Of a stretch of DNA of 64,000 nt, positions 34,653 to 43,364 are shown in pieces. Both the position numbers and the translations under genes were made by a program. Position 1 is the first letter of the stretch. Every line of letters starts with the position of its first letter. Under the pieces are notes generated by a model. The model was not told the origin of the DNA. It saw only the letters and a program-made list of their open reading frames with translations, and made no database searches. Origin of the DNA: Labilithrix sp. Its GTDB lineage: Bacteria; Myxococcota_A; Polyangia; Polyangiales; Polyangiaceae. The DNA lies in NCBI GenBank assembly GCA_019637175.1, contig JAHBWD010000033.1, positions 25,180-89,179 on the forward strand. The letters are read 5' to 3'.

Positions 34653-37324
34653 TCGACACAGACGTGGGTACATTGTGGCTTCAGGGTTCCGCCCGTCGCC
34701 AGGAAGCATTTGCCCCTCGGGCCGGGCAGTGGGTCGCCGCTCAGGTTGTCGCAATAGACAGGGGGGCACTCGGTCAACGTTGCCGGCCAGCAATACCAAG
34801 CCTCGGTCGCGGTCGTTTCACCCACCCACTTCGACTTCAAGGTGCCCACGCTGAGCTCCCCGTTCGCTCCGCGACACGTCGGCGGAAGGCTCGACCGTCG
34901 GCCGACCCGGAACGTGCCGCCACGCGGCGCCTCGCAGCGGATGGTGCCGAGCTTCTTCTCGTCTTTGCCTTGCCCCGTGACGATGCTGATCTGGTCGGGT
35001 AGCGCCTGACCAGGGACCTCGAAGAACGCCTTGCGTTCCCCGCTGGACGGGCTCGCGAGGACTTCGACCTTCCCGGTCCTGGGAATGCTCTTGCTCGTGC
35101 ACGCGAGCCAATGATCGGTCGTACGCGTCGGCGTCCATGCACAGAGGCCGTCGACAGTCACCGAGACCGCGCCGGCGCCGAACTTCGCGACGACCAACCC
35201 GTCGGGCTCCGACTTGGCGGCTGCCAAGAGCGCACCCGCGAGCTGCCCGTTCGCGACCGTCACTACGTTGCCTCGAGGAACGCCTATCTCGTGCGCGCCG
35301 CTCGGAACGGTGACGGCCACTTCGCCCTCGAAAGCGGGAGCGGACCAGGTGAGGCTCGTCTTGTCGCCAGCCGCCTGTGCGAGGGGAAGGCGCGCCCATG
35401 TTTCCACGTGCGCGTTGACGGGACCGGGATCGAAAAACTCCGCCGCCGAATCGCTGAACTGTGGGCCCATCGTCACACGCACGTCGGCTGCATCGGCGAC
35501 CGCGCCGGGCACCACCTTGCGCAACGAGAAGGTCGCTCTCTTCGCCCTGGCCTCCGCGAGGCTGACCTCGCACGAACCGGGCTTCAGTGGGATGAGCGGC
35601 GGCGGCACGTCGGTGTACTTCCCGATCCCCCAGCGCTGCGGACAGAACGCATGGAGCCTCTTCCGCACGAGATGCCCGATGGCCGGGATGTCAGGTTGTT
35701 TCGCGGCGTATTCGGACGGAACTGCCTTCTCGTCCGTATCGAAGACGTGCTTCCCCTTGAAGTTGGCTTGGCCGTTGCCGAGCATGATGCGCGCCGTGCC
35801 CGGCTCGATCGGATTGGGATCGCCCTCGTAGGTGAGCGCAGTTCTCCCGAGGTTGACCACGATGGTCCCAAAGGCCGCGATCGTCCCCGCGGGCAGCGCG
35901 ATCACGACGAAGGCGAGGCTGAAGCACCACACGGGGCGCGGCGTCCACGTCGTATCCTTGCTCATCAAACCGAACTTCTTGATCAACCAGGCCAGCACGG
36001 TGGCCACGGCGCCGTAAAACGCGATGAGCTTCTGAACTGGCGTGAAGACGCCCACGGTCGCGAACGCCGTGTGCGCGGGAACGCTCAGAGCGCCGAGCAA
36101 GACGACGATGCTCGCGAAGAGCACCCATCGAGGAACGACGTGGAGCTTCGCTTCGGCGAGCAGCGTCTCGTCGCCGTGCTTGATCTGGACCTCGATGGTG
36201 GTCGTCACCTTGCTCGAGAAGGGCGGGAGCGGGAGCTCGCGGGAAGCTTCGATCGGCCAGGGTCGCCGCTTCCCGTCGAGCGTCGAATCAGTCTCTATCT
36301 CCACTTCCTCGACGTCATCGGTGCGCTCGTCTGCCGGAACGTCCTCACCGCTCATCTCGACGGTGGAGCGCGGCAGCGCGGTCGCTCGTTCGCGCTCGGA
36401 TTCGGCGCCCGCGAGCTCCGGCGACGACCGCGGAGGCGCGGGGGCTTCCGCCGCCGCGGCAGGCTCCTCGAGGGCTTCCTCCGGAGGCGGCTCTTCGTCG
36501 TTGGCGAGCGGCTCTTCGGGGGGAGCAAAAAAGTCCCGATCCTGGATGCGGACGTGAAGGGCGAGCTTGTCGGGGAGCTCGCCCTCTGCCGGGGGATCGA
36601 CCTTCACGAAGATCGGACCGCGATCGAGCACCCACGGCTTGGTCACCGTTCGCGTCCGTCCCGTTCCGATCTTCTGCAGGAAGCTCACGACCGGCGCAGA
36701 GGGACGGGCCGCCCGTTTCAGAACGAACGTCCCGAGATCGACGTTCCTCCGCTGGCACAGCCGCACGCTCTTGACGTGCTTGCGATGTACAGCCGACCTG
36801 CGTAGCGCCGCGACGCCCTCCTTGAACGCCGCGAGCACGCTCGTGTCGGGGCGACCCGCGGCCAAGTAGAACGCCGCGCAGAACTCGTTTGCCGCCGTCT
36901 CGGGAATCACGCCTTCGAAGCCGATGGCGAACGGCACGACGCGAGCCATCCATCTCGCCTGCTCACGCGAGTGACACGCCGAGAGAACGACGCCGCTGAC
37001 GAAGCCGAGGCGCTGTACGTCAGCCGCGAGCCCTTCGACCGTCGCTTCGGCACTGGCTGTCTTCCCTCGGAACGGGCTCGCCTCTTCGAAGACCAGACGT
37101 CGCGCCGAGCTACCGTGACCGCTGAAGTGGATGAGTGTCGTGCGACCGAACCCCCCGGCAGTCGCCTTGCGCAGAACGTGAGCGACCTTCCAGAGCTTCG
37201 TCTTCAGGTACGGGCGTATCTCGCAAGTATCGGCTTCTGCGAGCGTGCTTAGCTCTTCGTCCCCGTCGATCGGAGCCTGATCGTTTGGACTCGCGCGAAC
37301 GAGGGCGATGCGCAGCTTCGCCAC
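34649..37324 (-). CDS. CHAT-type protease with central membrane segments
   Basis: Start moved to a GTG at 37324, seven bases after the upstream stop and with GAGG five bases before it. The 891-residue product has an N-terminal CHAT-like caspase fold (about 1-200) with LIHFSGHGS (His70) and VVLSACHSR (Cys117). A Pro/Glu-rich linker (265-345) follows, then a beta-rich piece, hydrophobic segments at about 400-418, 431-449 and 464-490, and a long C-terminal region with many cysteines, probably outside the cytoplasm. The protease should face the cytoplasm if the helices cross the membrane an odd number of times. The module may sense an envelope signal and cleave the 113-aa product upstream. Confidence 0.8.
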   Translation of the reverse strand: MAKLRIALVRASPNDQAPIDGDEELSTLAEADTCEIRPYLKTKLWKVAHVLRKATAGGFGRTTLIHFSGHGSSARRLVFEEASPFRGKTASAEATVEGLAADVQRLGFVSGVVLSACHSREQARWMARVVPFAIGFEGVIPETAANEFCAAFYLAAGRPDTSVLAAFKEGVAALRRSAVHRKHVKSVRLCQRRNVDLGTFVLKRAARPSAPVVSFLQKIGTGRTRTVTKPWVLDRGPIFVKVDPPAEGELPDKLALHVRIQDRDFFAPPEEPLANDEEPPPEEALEEPAAAAEAPAPPRSSPELAGAESERERATALPRSTVEMSGEDVPADERTDDVEEVEIETDSTLDGKRRPWPIEASRELPLPPFSSKVTTTIEVQIKHGDETLLAEAKLHVVPRWVLFASIVVLLGALSVPAHTAFATVGVFTPVQKLIAFYGAVATVLAWLIKKFGLMSKDTTWTPRPVWCFSLAFVVIALPAGTIAAFGTIVVNLGRTALTYEGDPNPIEPGTARIMLGNGQANFKGKHVFDTDEKAVPSEYAAKQPDIPAIGHLVRKRLHAFCPQRWGIGKYTDVPPPLIPLKPGSCEVSLAEARAKRATFSLRKVVPGAVADAADVRVTMGPQFSDSAAEFFDPGPVNAHVETWARLPLAQAAGDKTSLTWSAPAFEGEVAVTVPSGAHEIGVPRGNVVTVANGQLAGALLAAAKSEPDGLVVAKFGAGAVSVTVDGLCAWTPTRTTDHWLACTSKSIPRTGKVEVLASPSSGERKAFFEVPGQALPDQISIVTGQGKDEKKLGTIRCEAPRGGTFRVGRRSSLPPTCRGANGELSVGTLKSKWVGETTATEAWYCWPATLTECPPVYCDNLSGDPLPGPRGKCFLATGGTLKPQCTHVCVE

Positions 37325-37331
37325 GACGTCC

Positions 37332-37673
37332 TCAGAACATGCCGACGAGCTTGGGCAGCAACCCAAGCAGCGCCGGCACGACCTTGTCGAGAAAGAACTT
37401 CCCCAGCGTATCGAGGATATTCTGCGTCGCGACCTCCATCCGGATGAGCGCCATCAGCTTGACGTGGTTCACCGTGTCCGCCGCCGCCGCCAGATAGGCC
37501 TTCTTCTTCGCTTCGGTGTCGGCCGCCGCGGCTTTGGCGTTGAGGCCGATGAGATCGGCCGCGCGCGCCTTGAGGAACGCCTCGTCTTCGGCCTTCCAGA
37601 GGTCGGCCTTCAACTGCTTGCCGGCGTCTCGAAGCGTGGTCGTGACTTGTAGCGTGAGATCGTTGTCGGCCAT
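37332..37673 (-). CDS. 113-aa protein with hydrophobic amphipathic C-terminal tail
   Basis: Charged, helical N-terminal part (about 1-84) with Lys-rich stretches (AEAKKKAYL-type, 54-62), then a hydrophobic amphipathic tail (86-113) with ILDTLGKFFLDKVVPALLGL, ending GMF. No signal peptide. It sits between a lipoprotein gene and the CHAT protease gene, seven bases from the latter. A small helical protein with a latent membrane-active tail next to a protease is a plausible cleavage-activated effector, but this is inference. It could equally be an adaptor or membrane anchor. Confidence 0.65.
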   Translation of the reverse strand: MADNDLTLQVTTTLRDAGKQLKADLWKAEDEAFLKARAADLIGLNAKAAAADTEAKKKAYLAAAADTVNHVKLMALIRMEVATQNILDTLGKFFLDKVVPALLGLLPKLVGMF

Positions 37674-37682
37674 GAGTCCCCC

Positions 37683-37973
37683 TTATTGAGGCGTGTGCGC
37701 GCCGAGCCAGTCTTTGCAGTCTGCCTTCCAGTCCGCGATCGACTTCATGCATTTGCACGCGCCCGATTCGACCTCGGTCTTGCCGTCGGCCTGGTCGATC
37801 CGGCATTGCAGCGCCGAGTCCTTCATCACGAGCTGCTTCCGCACCGCGTCGTCGGGAATGAGCGCGTACTGCCCGTCGGCGCGCGCCGGCAGCTCCGTCG
37901 CGAACTGCCTGACCGATGGCGGTATCCCCCCGCAAGACGCAGTCAACAGCGCGACGACGAGCGCGATCCTCAT
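37683..37973 (-). CDS. Small lipoprotein heading the CHAT operon
   Basis: 96 residues from the ATG at 37973; an earlier start at 37988 adds five residues. The signal MRIALVVALLTASC ends in a lipobox. The mature part is about 80 residues with three cysteines (CKC near the end, and one in ALQCRID). No family recognised. It starts the leftward-transcribed four-gene run, nine bases before the 113-aa gene, so it is likely to be part of the same envelope-linked module. Confidence 0.65.
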   Translation of the reverse strand: MRIALVVALLTASCGGIPPSVRQFATELPARADGQYALIPDDAVRKQLVMKDSALQCRIDQADGKTEVESGACKCMKSIADWKADCKDWLGAHTPQ

Positions 37974-38617
37974 GCTCACCCCCTTCACATGTCGAGAAGA
38001 CGCGATCGCAGGGCGTCTTTCAACCTGATCGGGTGTTTATCATCCTCCGGGGGTAGGACGGCTGCACCGGTCCGAAATAGATTCGGGCCCCGATGAAGAC
38101 CCGCCGCGACGCGCGTGCCGACGCCCGGCTCACGTACCAACCCGCCTGCATTCGCTGGCGCGCCCGGCGCGACGCGGGCTCGGGCTGCTAAGGCAGCTCG
38201 GAGGAGGCTTCGAGATCCGCCCGTTCGAGATCCCGGAGGTCGCTGGATCGATCGGGAGCTCCTCCGTCTGCGGTCGGTCGCGCGACCGTTCGACCGACCG
38301 TGCACGCCGCCCCCTCCTTACGACGTTGCCTCCATCACGCCGGCCGCCCATGTCCGGGCGCGCTCGTCACGCTCACCGGTACGGGCTTCGACGTGCAGGT
38401 CCTCTGCTGCAACGCCCCGAGCGGACCTGCCACGGGATGCGGTGCCGGTGCGGGCGGCCAATGGGCGTGTACCTACGGGTCGCACGGGGCCGGGACATGC
38501 GGCGGCTGTCATCTCTACATGGACGCGGGGACGTAGACGTCCGACGCCTCTCCAGCTCAGTCGTCGATGATTCGCGCTAGGCCGCTCGGCCTCGTGTTCG
38601 ACTAGAATACGAACGCG
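37974..38617. other. 644-bp stretch without a convincing gene
   Basis: No recognised gene, tRNA or repeat array is visible here. A possible reading frame at 38300-38536 on the + strand would give about 78 residues with several Cys (CGGCHLYMDAG near its end), but lacks a signal and a good ribosome-binding site. It could be a gene remnant. The stretch separates the protease island from the following ordinary genes. Confidence 0.5.
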
Positions 38618-38830
38618 ATGCAGAAGGCGCTGCTCATCAGCATCCTCGCGGCGACGGTGCTGATCCCGATCTTCGCCGCGCGCGGCGGATCGGTGAAGCA
38701 GGCCGTGAAGCGGAGCACGGTCGCGACGGTCGTCTTCTGCGTCGTCTACTGGATCGGGCTCGTGTTCGTGTACCCGAGCCTCACGCCGTCGAAGAAGAAG
38801 CCCACGCAGCCGGGGATGACCGCGCAGTAG
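38618..38830 (+). CDS. Small two-helix membrane protein
   Basis: 70 residues. Two hydrophobic helices, LLISILAATVLIPIFAA (about 5-21) and VATVVFCVVYWIGLVFVY (about 35-52), are joined by a basic loop (KQAVKRS); a Lys-rich tail follows. Nothing indicates function. It ends one base before the convergent lipoprotein gene. Confidence 0.6.
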   Translation: MQKALLISILAATVLIPIFAARGGSVKQAVKRSTVATVVFCVVYWIGLVFVYPSLTPSKKKPTQPGMTAQ

Positions 38831-38831
38831 C

Positions 38832-40712
38832 TCACTTGATCGTGGGGCGGCACACCGAGTCGATGCAGCTCTCGGAGCCTTCGCACTGCGTCGACTCCGT
38901 GCAGCCCTTGCGCGCGACCTTCGTGACCCACTGCGCGATGTGGTTGCCGCTGCCCGTCTCCTGGAACGGGAGCCAGAAGGCGGCGACCGACGGATCCTTG
39001 CCGGCCTTCGCCGCCTCGGGATCGAACGCGACCATCCAGATCTGCGCCGTCGTGCCCGCGCCGACGCGGAGGCCGTACGCGCGGCGGCTCGAGAACGTGA
39101 GCCACATCAGCTTCTTGCCGCGATAGTCCTGCTCGTGCTGCATCCACTTCGGCCACGAGTCGCCGCGGTCGGAGGTCGCGCGCGCGAGCGCGATCGGCGC
39201 GCCGCCCGCGCTCGGCACGGCCCACACCGTCGCGTCGGGCGCGTCGTACGAGCTCTTCGCGTCGCCCGAAGGCGTGGTGCCGATCGACGCGCGGTTGAAG
39301 ACGACCCACCCGCCGTCGGGCGAGTAGCTCGGGTAGTAGTTGTTCTGCCCCGTCGTCGGAACGAGCGCCGACGCCGGGCCGGCGCCGCCGCTCGGCATCG
39401 TGTAGAGGCTCGCCTCCGAGACGCCGGGCGCGCCGCAGATCGCGCCGAAGCACGGAGGGCTGACCTTCGGCTTGGCGAAGACGATCGACGCTCCGTCGGG
39501 CGACCAGTCGGGCATCGCGCCTTGACCGGAGTTCTCGACGATCGCCGCGCCCGTCGCCGCGTCGCGGAGCGAGAGCGTGACGCCGTTCGAGATCATGATC
39601 CGCGCCTTGTCGGGCGAAAAGGTGAAGAAGTTCGCGCCAGGCGTGCCCGCGGCCTGCGAGCCGAAGACGAGCGACTGCGACGCGACGTCGAAGACCTTGT
39701 ACGGCGACGGCGCCGGGATATCGAGGCCGAGCGAGATGCGCTCGCCGTCGCGCGAGAGCACGTGGCAGCCGACGCAGGTGGCGGCGCCGGCCTTCGGCGC
39801 GTTCATGAACGTCTCGGCCTTCTGGCCGCTGACGCCGAACTCGTAGCGCATCGTCGCGCCCGCGGCCGCGTTCCAGTAGTAGAGGCCGCCGACGATGTCT
39901 TCTTCGCCGAACGCGATCGTCGAAGGGGCGCTCGTGCCGACACCGCCGCCGGAGGTGCTCGTCGCGCGCAGCGTCGTCGCGAGCGGATCGTCGCCGCGGC
40001 CGGCCGAGGAGAGGATCGTCCACACGGTCGCGTCGGGCGCGTAGAAGCAGCCGCCGCCGAGGGGCTTGCACGCGAAGTACACGTGGAGATCGAGCGCGAC
40101 GCTCTTCACGGCGAGATCGAAGAGATCGGTGCCCCCCGCGGGCTGATAGTGCCACTCGATCTCGTTCATGTTCGGCGGCACCATCACGCCGTCGGACGGA
40201 TACACGATGGTCGGCTTGCGCGCGGCGTCGGCCGCGCCGCCGAACTTCGAGGGCGCGTCGCCGGGCGCGCCGTCGGCGACGATCACCTTGGTGAGGTGCA
40301 GGATGACGCTCGTGCTGCCGGTGAGCTGGTTGAAGCGCGCGCGGACGAACGTCTTGCCGACGCCGTTGGGCGACGGCGTGAACGTCGGACCGGCGAACGA
40401 TCCGTACGTCTGCGATCCGCGCTTGTCGACGCTCCAGTGGGCGGCGGCGGTGACGTCGACGCGCGAGTTGTCCTTGCGGACGATGAACGCCTTGTAGTCG
40501 ATCGTCGGCGTCTTGCCGTCGGCGACGTCGAGCACCGCGTCGGGCGGCTCGACCACGATCTTGTCGTCAGGGAGCGTCGGCGTTCCGCCGATGCCGCCGT
40601 TCGGATCTCCGCCGGTGCCGTCGTCGAAGCCGCGATCCTTCGATCCGCAGGCGACGGCGAGCGCGCTCAGGACGCAGAACAGCACCACGACCAAGAAAGA
40701 CCGCTTCCCCAT
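38832..40712 (-). CDS. Lipoprotein with PD40/TolB-like propeller and CxxCH
   Basis: 626 residues with signal and lipobox (SALAVAC) and a Gly/Asp-rich linker. After an Ig-like or cadherin-like N-terminal part, TCVGCHVLSRDGERI gives a CxxCH haem-type motif near residue 315, then several propeller blades (for example MPDWSPDGASIVF and YYPSYSPDGGWVVF) run to the C-terminal CTESTQCEGSESC cysteine module. This combination is common in large myxobacterial genomes. Whether haem is attached is not known. Confidence 0.8.
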   Translation of the reverse strand: MGKRSFLVVVLFCVLSALAVACGSKDRGFDDGTGGDPNGGIGGTPTLPDDKIVVEPPDAVLDVADGKTPTIDYKAFIVRKDNSRVDVTAAAHWSVDKRGSQTYGSFAGPTFTPSPNGVGKTFVRARFNQLTGSTSVILHLTKVIVADGAPGDAPSKFGGAADAARKPTIVYPSDGVMVPPNMNEIEWHYQPAGGTDLFDLAVKSVALDLHVYFACKPLGGGCFYAPDATVWTILSSAGRGDDPLATTLRATSTSGGGVGTSAPSTIAFGEEDIVGGLYYWNAAAGATMRYEFGVSGQKAETFMNAPKAGAATCVGCHVLSRDGERISLGLDIPAPSPYKVFDVASQSLVFGSQAAGTPGANFFTFSPDKARIMISNGVTLSLRDAATGAAIVENSGQGAMPDWSPDGASIVFAKPKVSPPCFGAICGAPGVSEASLYTMPSGGAGPASALVPTTGQNNYYPSYSPDGGWVVFNRASIGTTPSGDAKSSYDAPDATVWAVPSAGGAPIALARATSDRGDSWPKWMQHEQDYRGKKLMWLTFSSRRAYGLRVGAGTTAQIWMVAFDPEAAKAGKDPSVAAFWLPFQETGSGNHIAQWVTKVARKGCTESTQCEGSESCIDSVCRPTIK

Positions 40713-40832
40713 GGCCGAAGTTATGCAGCCCGACTGGATTCCGGGCGCGTCTCAGAGGCGGCTCAGCGGGCACAGAAAGATGATGTAAGACGAGCCGAGG
40801 GGGCTCGAAACGAGCCTCGAACCAGCGAGGAG

Positions 40833-41729
40833 CTAACCCGTCTCGGCGCAGTCGCCTTCGATCGAAGCGGTGAGATCGAGCATGCGCGCGTCGCCCGAGA
40901 GGTCGCGGGAGAGATAGGTCGTGCTGACCGGACGCACGACTTTGCGCAGCCGCACCGTGACCTGGTGAATCTCGTGGGCGACCTCGAACGCGACGTCGAG
41001 GTCTTCCCTGCTCGCCTTGTCGCTCGGGCGACAGCGCTTCGCCAGCCGGCTCAATCGCAGCTGGAGGACGGTGAGCGGGTTGTTCACTTCGTGACTCACG
41101 GTGGCCGCGGCCTCGAGCACCGCCTGGAGACGCACGGTGCGAAGGCGTTCCTCTTCGAGGGCGTGCACCGCCGCGAGCCGAGCCTCGAGCTCCCGCGCGT
41201 GCGCGGCGACCGCCTCGCGGTGCTCTTCACGCTCGAACTCGTAGGCCACGAGGCGCCCGAGGAGCACGAGCGTCTGGAGCTCGGCGTCGGTCGTCTCGCG
41301 CGGCTCGGTGTCGCTCGCCGCGAGCGTTCCCCAGATCGTGCCGTCGCTCCGCCGCAGCGGCACGCCGATGTACGAACGCACGCCCAGCGCCGCGCAGATC
41401 GGCAGCCGACTGAAGACCGGGTGATCCTCGAGATCGGCGTGCCGCAGCGCCGTGGCGGACTTGACGACGAAGTCGCACGGCATCTCGTCGGCGGGCACGA
41501 CCATTCCCTGGGCGATCCCGAGGCCCGCTCGGTCGCAGGCGTCGAGCACCGTGAGCGTGTTGCTCACGACGTCGACGCGCGAAAGCACGCAGATGCGCAT
41601 GCCGAAGAAGTCGTTGATGAGCCTGAAGATGGCCTGCGCGGCCTCGTGGGCGCTGGCGAACGCCAGCATCGCTACGGCTGAGATTGCGCTTTCGGTGCTC
41701 GTGTGCCCCGGCGTCGTCAGAGCGGCCAT
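40833..41729 (-). CDS. GAF-HisKA protein lacking the ATPase domain
   Basis: The start at 41729 follows AAGGGGGG. The 298-residue protein has a GAF domain (about 15-180, with PICAALGVRSYIGVPL), a coiled linker and a HisKA H-box AATVSHEVNNPLTVLQLRL, but ends about 50 residues later, with no N, G1 or G2 boxes. It cannot autophosphorylate alone; it could be phosphorylated by another kinase or act as a decoy dimerisation partner. No frameshifted ATPase domain is visible downstream, so it looks naturally short. Confidence 0.82.
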   Translation of the reverse strand: MAALTTPGHTSTESAISAVAMLAFASAHEAAQAIFRLINDFFGMRICVLSRVDVVSNTLTVLDACDRAGLGIAQGMVVPADEMPCDFVVKSATALRHADLEDHPVFSRLPICAALGVRSYIGVPLRRSDGTIWGTLAASDTEPRETTDAELQTLVLLGRLVAYEFEREEHREAVAAHARELEARLAAVHALEEERLRTVRLQAVLEAAATVSHEVNNPLTVLQLRLSRLAKRCRPSDKASREDLDVAFEVAHEIHQVTVRLRKVVRPVSTTYLSRDLSGDARMLDLTASIEGDCAETG

Positions 41730-41888
41730 TGTCCCCCCCTTGTTGTTACACACATTTACGCACGCCTTTGGCGACGGCGCCACCTCTTCGCGCACTGAGG
41801 AGCGTTGCCGCATGAAATCGCGGGTTCATACTTGATGAGCGGGGAGAGGCTCGCGCCGCCCTCCTCGCCACCTTTCAGTGGGGGAAAA

Positions 41889-42764
41889 ATGGAGCACTTC
41901 AAGAATCCTTTCGGACCGCCGGACTTCGCGACCGAGCGTGTCATCGAGAACGGTCGTTTCCTGGACGACGCGCTCACGCGCGCGAGGACGCATCGGTACT
42001 TCTCTCATCCGTTCTTGTCGTCGTTCCCCGCGACGACGCCGACGCCCGAGACCGTCACGTTCGTTCTCTCGAGCACCTACCAGCTCGTCGCGCCGTTCAC
42101 CGCGTTCCTCTGCGCGCTCGGCGGGCAGACGCCCGATCTGCGCTCTCGCTTCGCGCTGCTCGACAACATCTACGAAGAGATGGGATGCGGCGACTTCGAG
42201 GCTGCCCACCCGAGGCTCTACCTGAAGATGCTCGCGTCGATCGGTGTGAGCGAAGAAGCGGCGGCGACCATGCCCGCGCTGTCGGCGATCCGCCGCATCA
42301 ACGATCAGCTGCGGGAAGTCGTGGAGAGCCGACCGTTCTCCGTCGCCTGCGCGATGCTCGCGCTGGCGGAGGCGGTCATCCCACCGACGTTCCCGGTCTT
42401 CGTCACCTTGGCGCAGAGCGCCTTTCCGCACGTCGACATGACGTTCTTCGATCGTCACGGAACGCGCGACGAAGAGCACTCCGACGACGCGGCGACGCTC
42501 TTCGCGCTCAGCGCCGAGAGCGCGCACTTTCCGATCGTCGAGGCCGAGATGAGGCGCGCTCTCGACCATCGAAGCGAGCTGCTCGACGACTGGATGGCGG
42601 TCGCGACGAACGGCGTGGTCCGCGCGCGGAGCGCGGTCATCGCGCGGCCGCGACCCTTGAGCGAGCGTCCCCCGCGGTCGCGCCCGCTCAGCGAGCGGCC
42701 CCCGCGGTCGCGCCCGCTCAGCACGCCTCCTTCGCGACGTCCGAGCGTCCCGCCGTCGCGCTGA
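41889..42764 (+). CDS. Haem-oxygenase-like iron-containing redox enzyme
   Basis: Start at 41889 after GGGGGAAAA. The 291-residue helical protein has NIYEEMGCGDFEAAH near 95-110 and HGTRDEEHSDD near 200, the paired Glu/His/Asp ligand motifs of haem-oxygenase-like diiron oxidases/oxygenases (PqqC/TenA fold). Such enzymes oxidise amino acids or fatty acids; the substrate is unknown. The C-terminal 45 residues are a Pro/Arg/Ser tail with a tandem SERPPRSRPL repeat. It is divergent from the GAF-HisKA gene with 159 bp between. Confidence 0.78.
   Translation: MEHFKNPFGPPDFATERVIENGRFLDDALTRARTHRYFSHPFLSSFPATTPTPETVTFVLSSTYQLVAPFTAFLCALGGQTPDLRSRFALLDNIYEEMGCGDFEAAHPRLYLKMLASIGVSEEAAATMPALSAIRRINDQLREVVESRPFSVACAMLALAEAVIPPTFPVFVTLAQSAFPHVDMTFFDRHGTRDEEHSDDAATLFALSAESAHFPIVEAEMRRALDHRSELLDDWMAVATNGVVRARSAVIARPRPLSERPPRSRPLSERPPRSRPLSTPPSRRPSVPPSR
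42661..42720 (+). repeat. Two-copy 30-bp tandem repeat inside the redox enzyme gene
   Basis: Two head-to-tail 30-bp units differ by one base and encode SERPPRSRPL twice. The unit starts GCGAGCG and ends GCCCGCTCA. Being a multiple of three, copy-number changes would keep the reading frame and only lengthen the tail. Confidence 0.85.
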
Positions 42765-42817
42765 GGCGCTGAGGCGCTGACCGCTCCACGCGTCTCACGC
42801 CCGTTCGCCGCCTCGAG

Positions 42818-43276
42818 TCAGGCCGTCGCGGTCTCTTTGGCCGCGGCGGCCGGGGCGTCGACGTGCGACGTGCACGCCTTGCAGCGGGTCGCCTTGATCG
42901 GGATCGCCTCGAGGCAGAACTTGCAGTCCTTCGTCGTCGGATCTTCGGGCTTCGAGAGCTTGGCCTCGGCCGCCTTGACGACCTTCGAAACGACGATGAA
43001 CAGCACGAGCGCGACGATCGTGAAGTCGAGCACGACGCCGAGGAAGTCGCCGTACTTGAGGACGACGTTGTCCTTGGGATCGGCCGCTTGCTTCAGGATG
43101 ATCCCGCTCGCGCGCCAGTCGCCGCTCGGCATGACGAGCGCGACGAGCGGCATGATGAAGTCTTCGACGAGCGCGCTCACGATCTTGCCGAAGGCCGCGC
43201 CGATCACGACGCCGACGGCGAGATCGACGACGTTGCCCTTGAACGCGAACTTCCTGAAGTCGGCCATGAACGACAT
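42818..43276 (-). CDS. mscL: Large-conductance mechanosensitive channel with zinc-ribbon tail
   Basis: 152 residues. The N-terminus (FRKFAFKGNVVDLAVGVVIG) matches MscL exactly in spacing, including the gate region, with TM1 about 15-45 and TM2 about 75-98 (VVLDFTIVALVLFIVVSKV). MscL opens a wide pore under osmotic downshock. After the normal C-terminal helix, residues about 117-135 add CKFCLEAIPIKATRCKAC, two CxxC pairs of a zinc-ribbon. The tail could bind metal or sense redox state. Otherwise ordinary. Confidence 0.95.
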   Translation of the reverse strand: MSFMADFRKFAFKGNVVDLAVGVVIGAAFGKIVSALVEDFIMPLVALVMPSGDWRASGIILKQAADPKDNVVLKYGDFLGVVLDFTIVALVLFIVVSKVVKAAEAKLSKPEDPTTKDCKFCLEAIPIKATRCKACTSHVDAPAAAAKETATA

Positions 43277-43364
43277 GCCGAGCGTCGTACTACGACCTCC
43301 CGCGCAGGTGCGGCAGAAAAACGCGCCGCCGGATGCGCGGGGGAAATGGCGCTATCCTCACCGC

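Noticed and set aside
37325..37366. A longer CHAT-membrane protein starting MGCC with a lipidation-like look
   Set aside because: It would overlap the 113-aa gene by 35 bases. The GTG at 37324 has GAGG at proper spacing and gives a typical strand-1 start.
38300..38536. A possible small cysteine-rich protein
   Set aside because: No signal peptide, poor start context, no recognised family.
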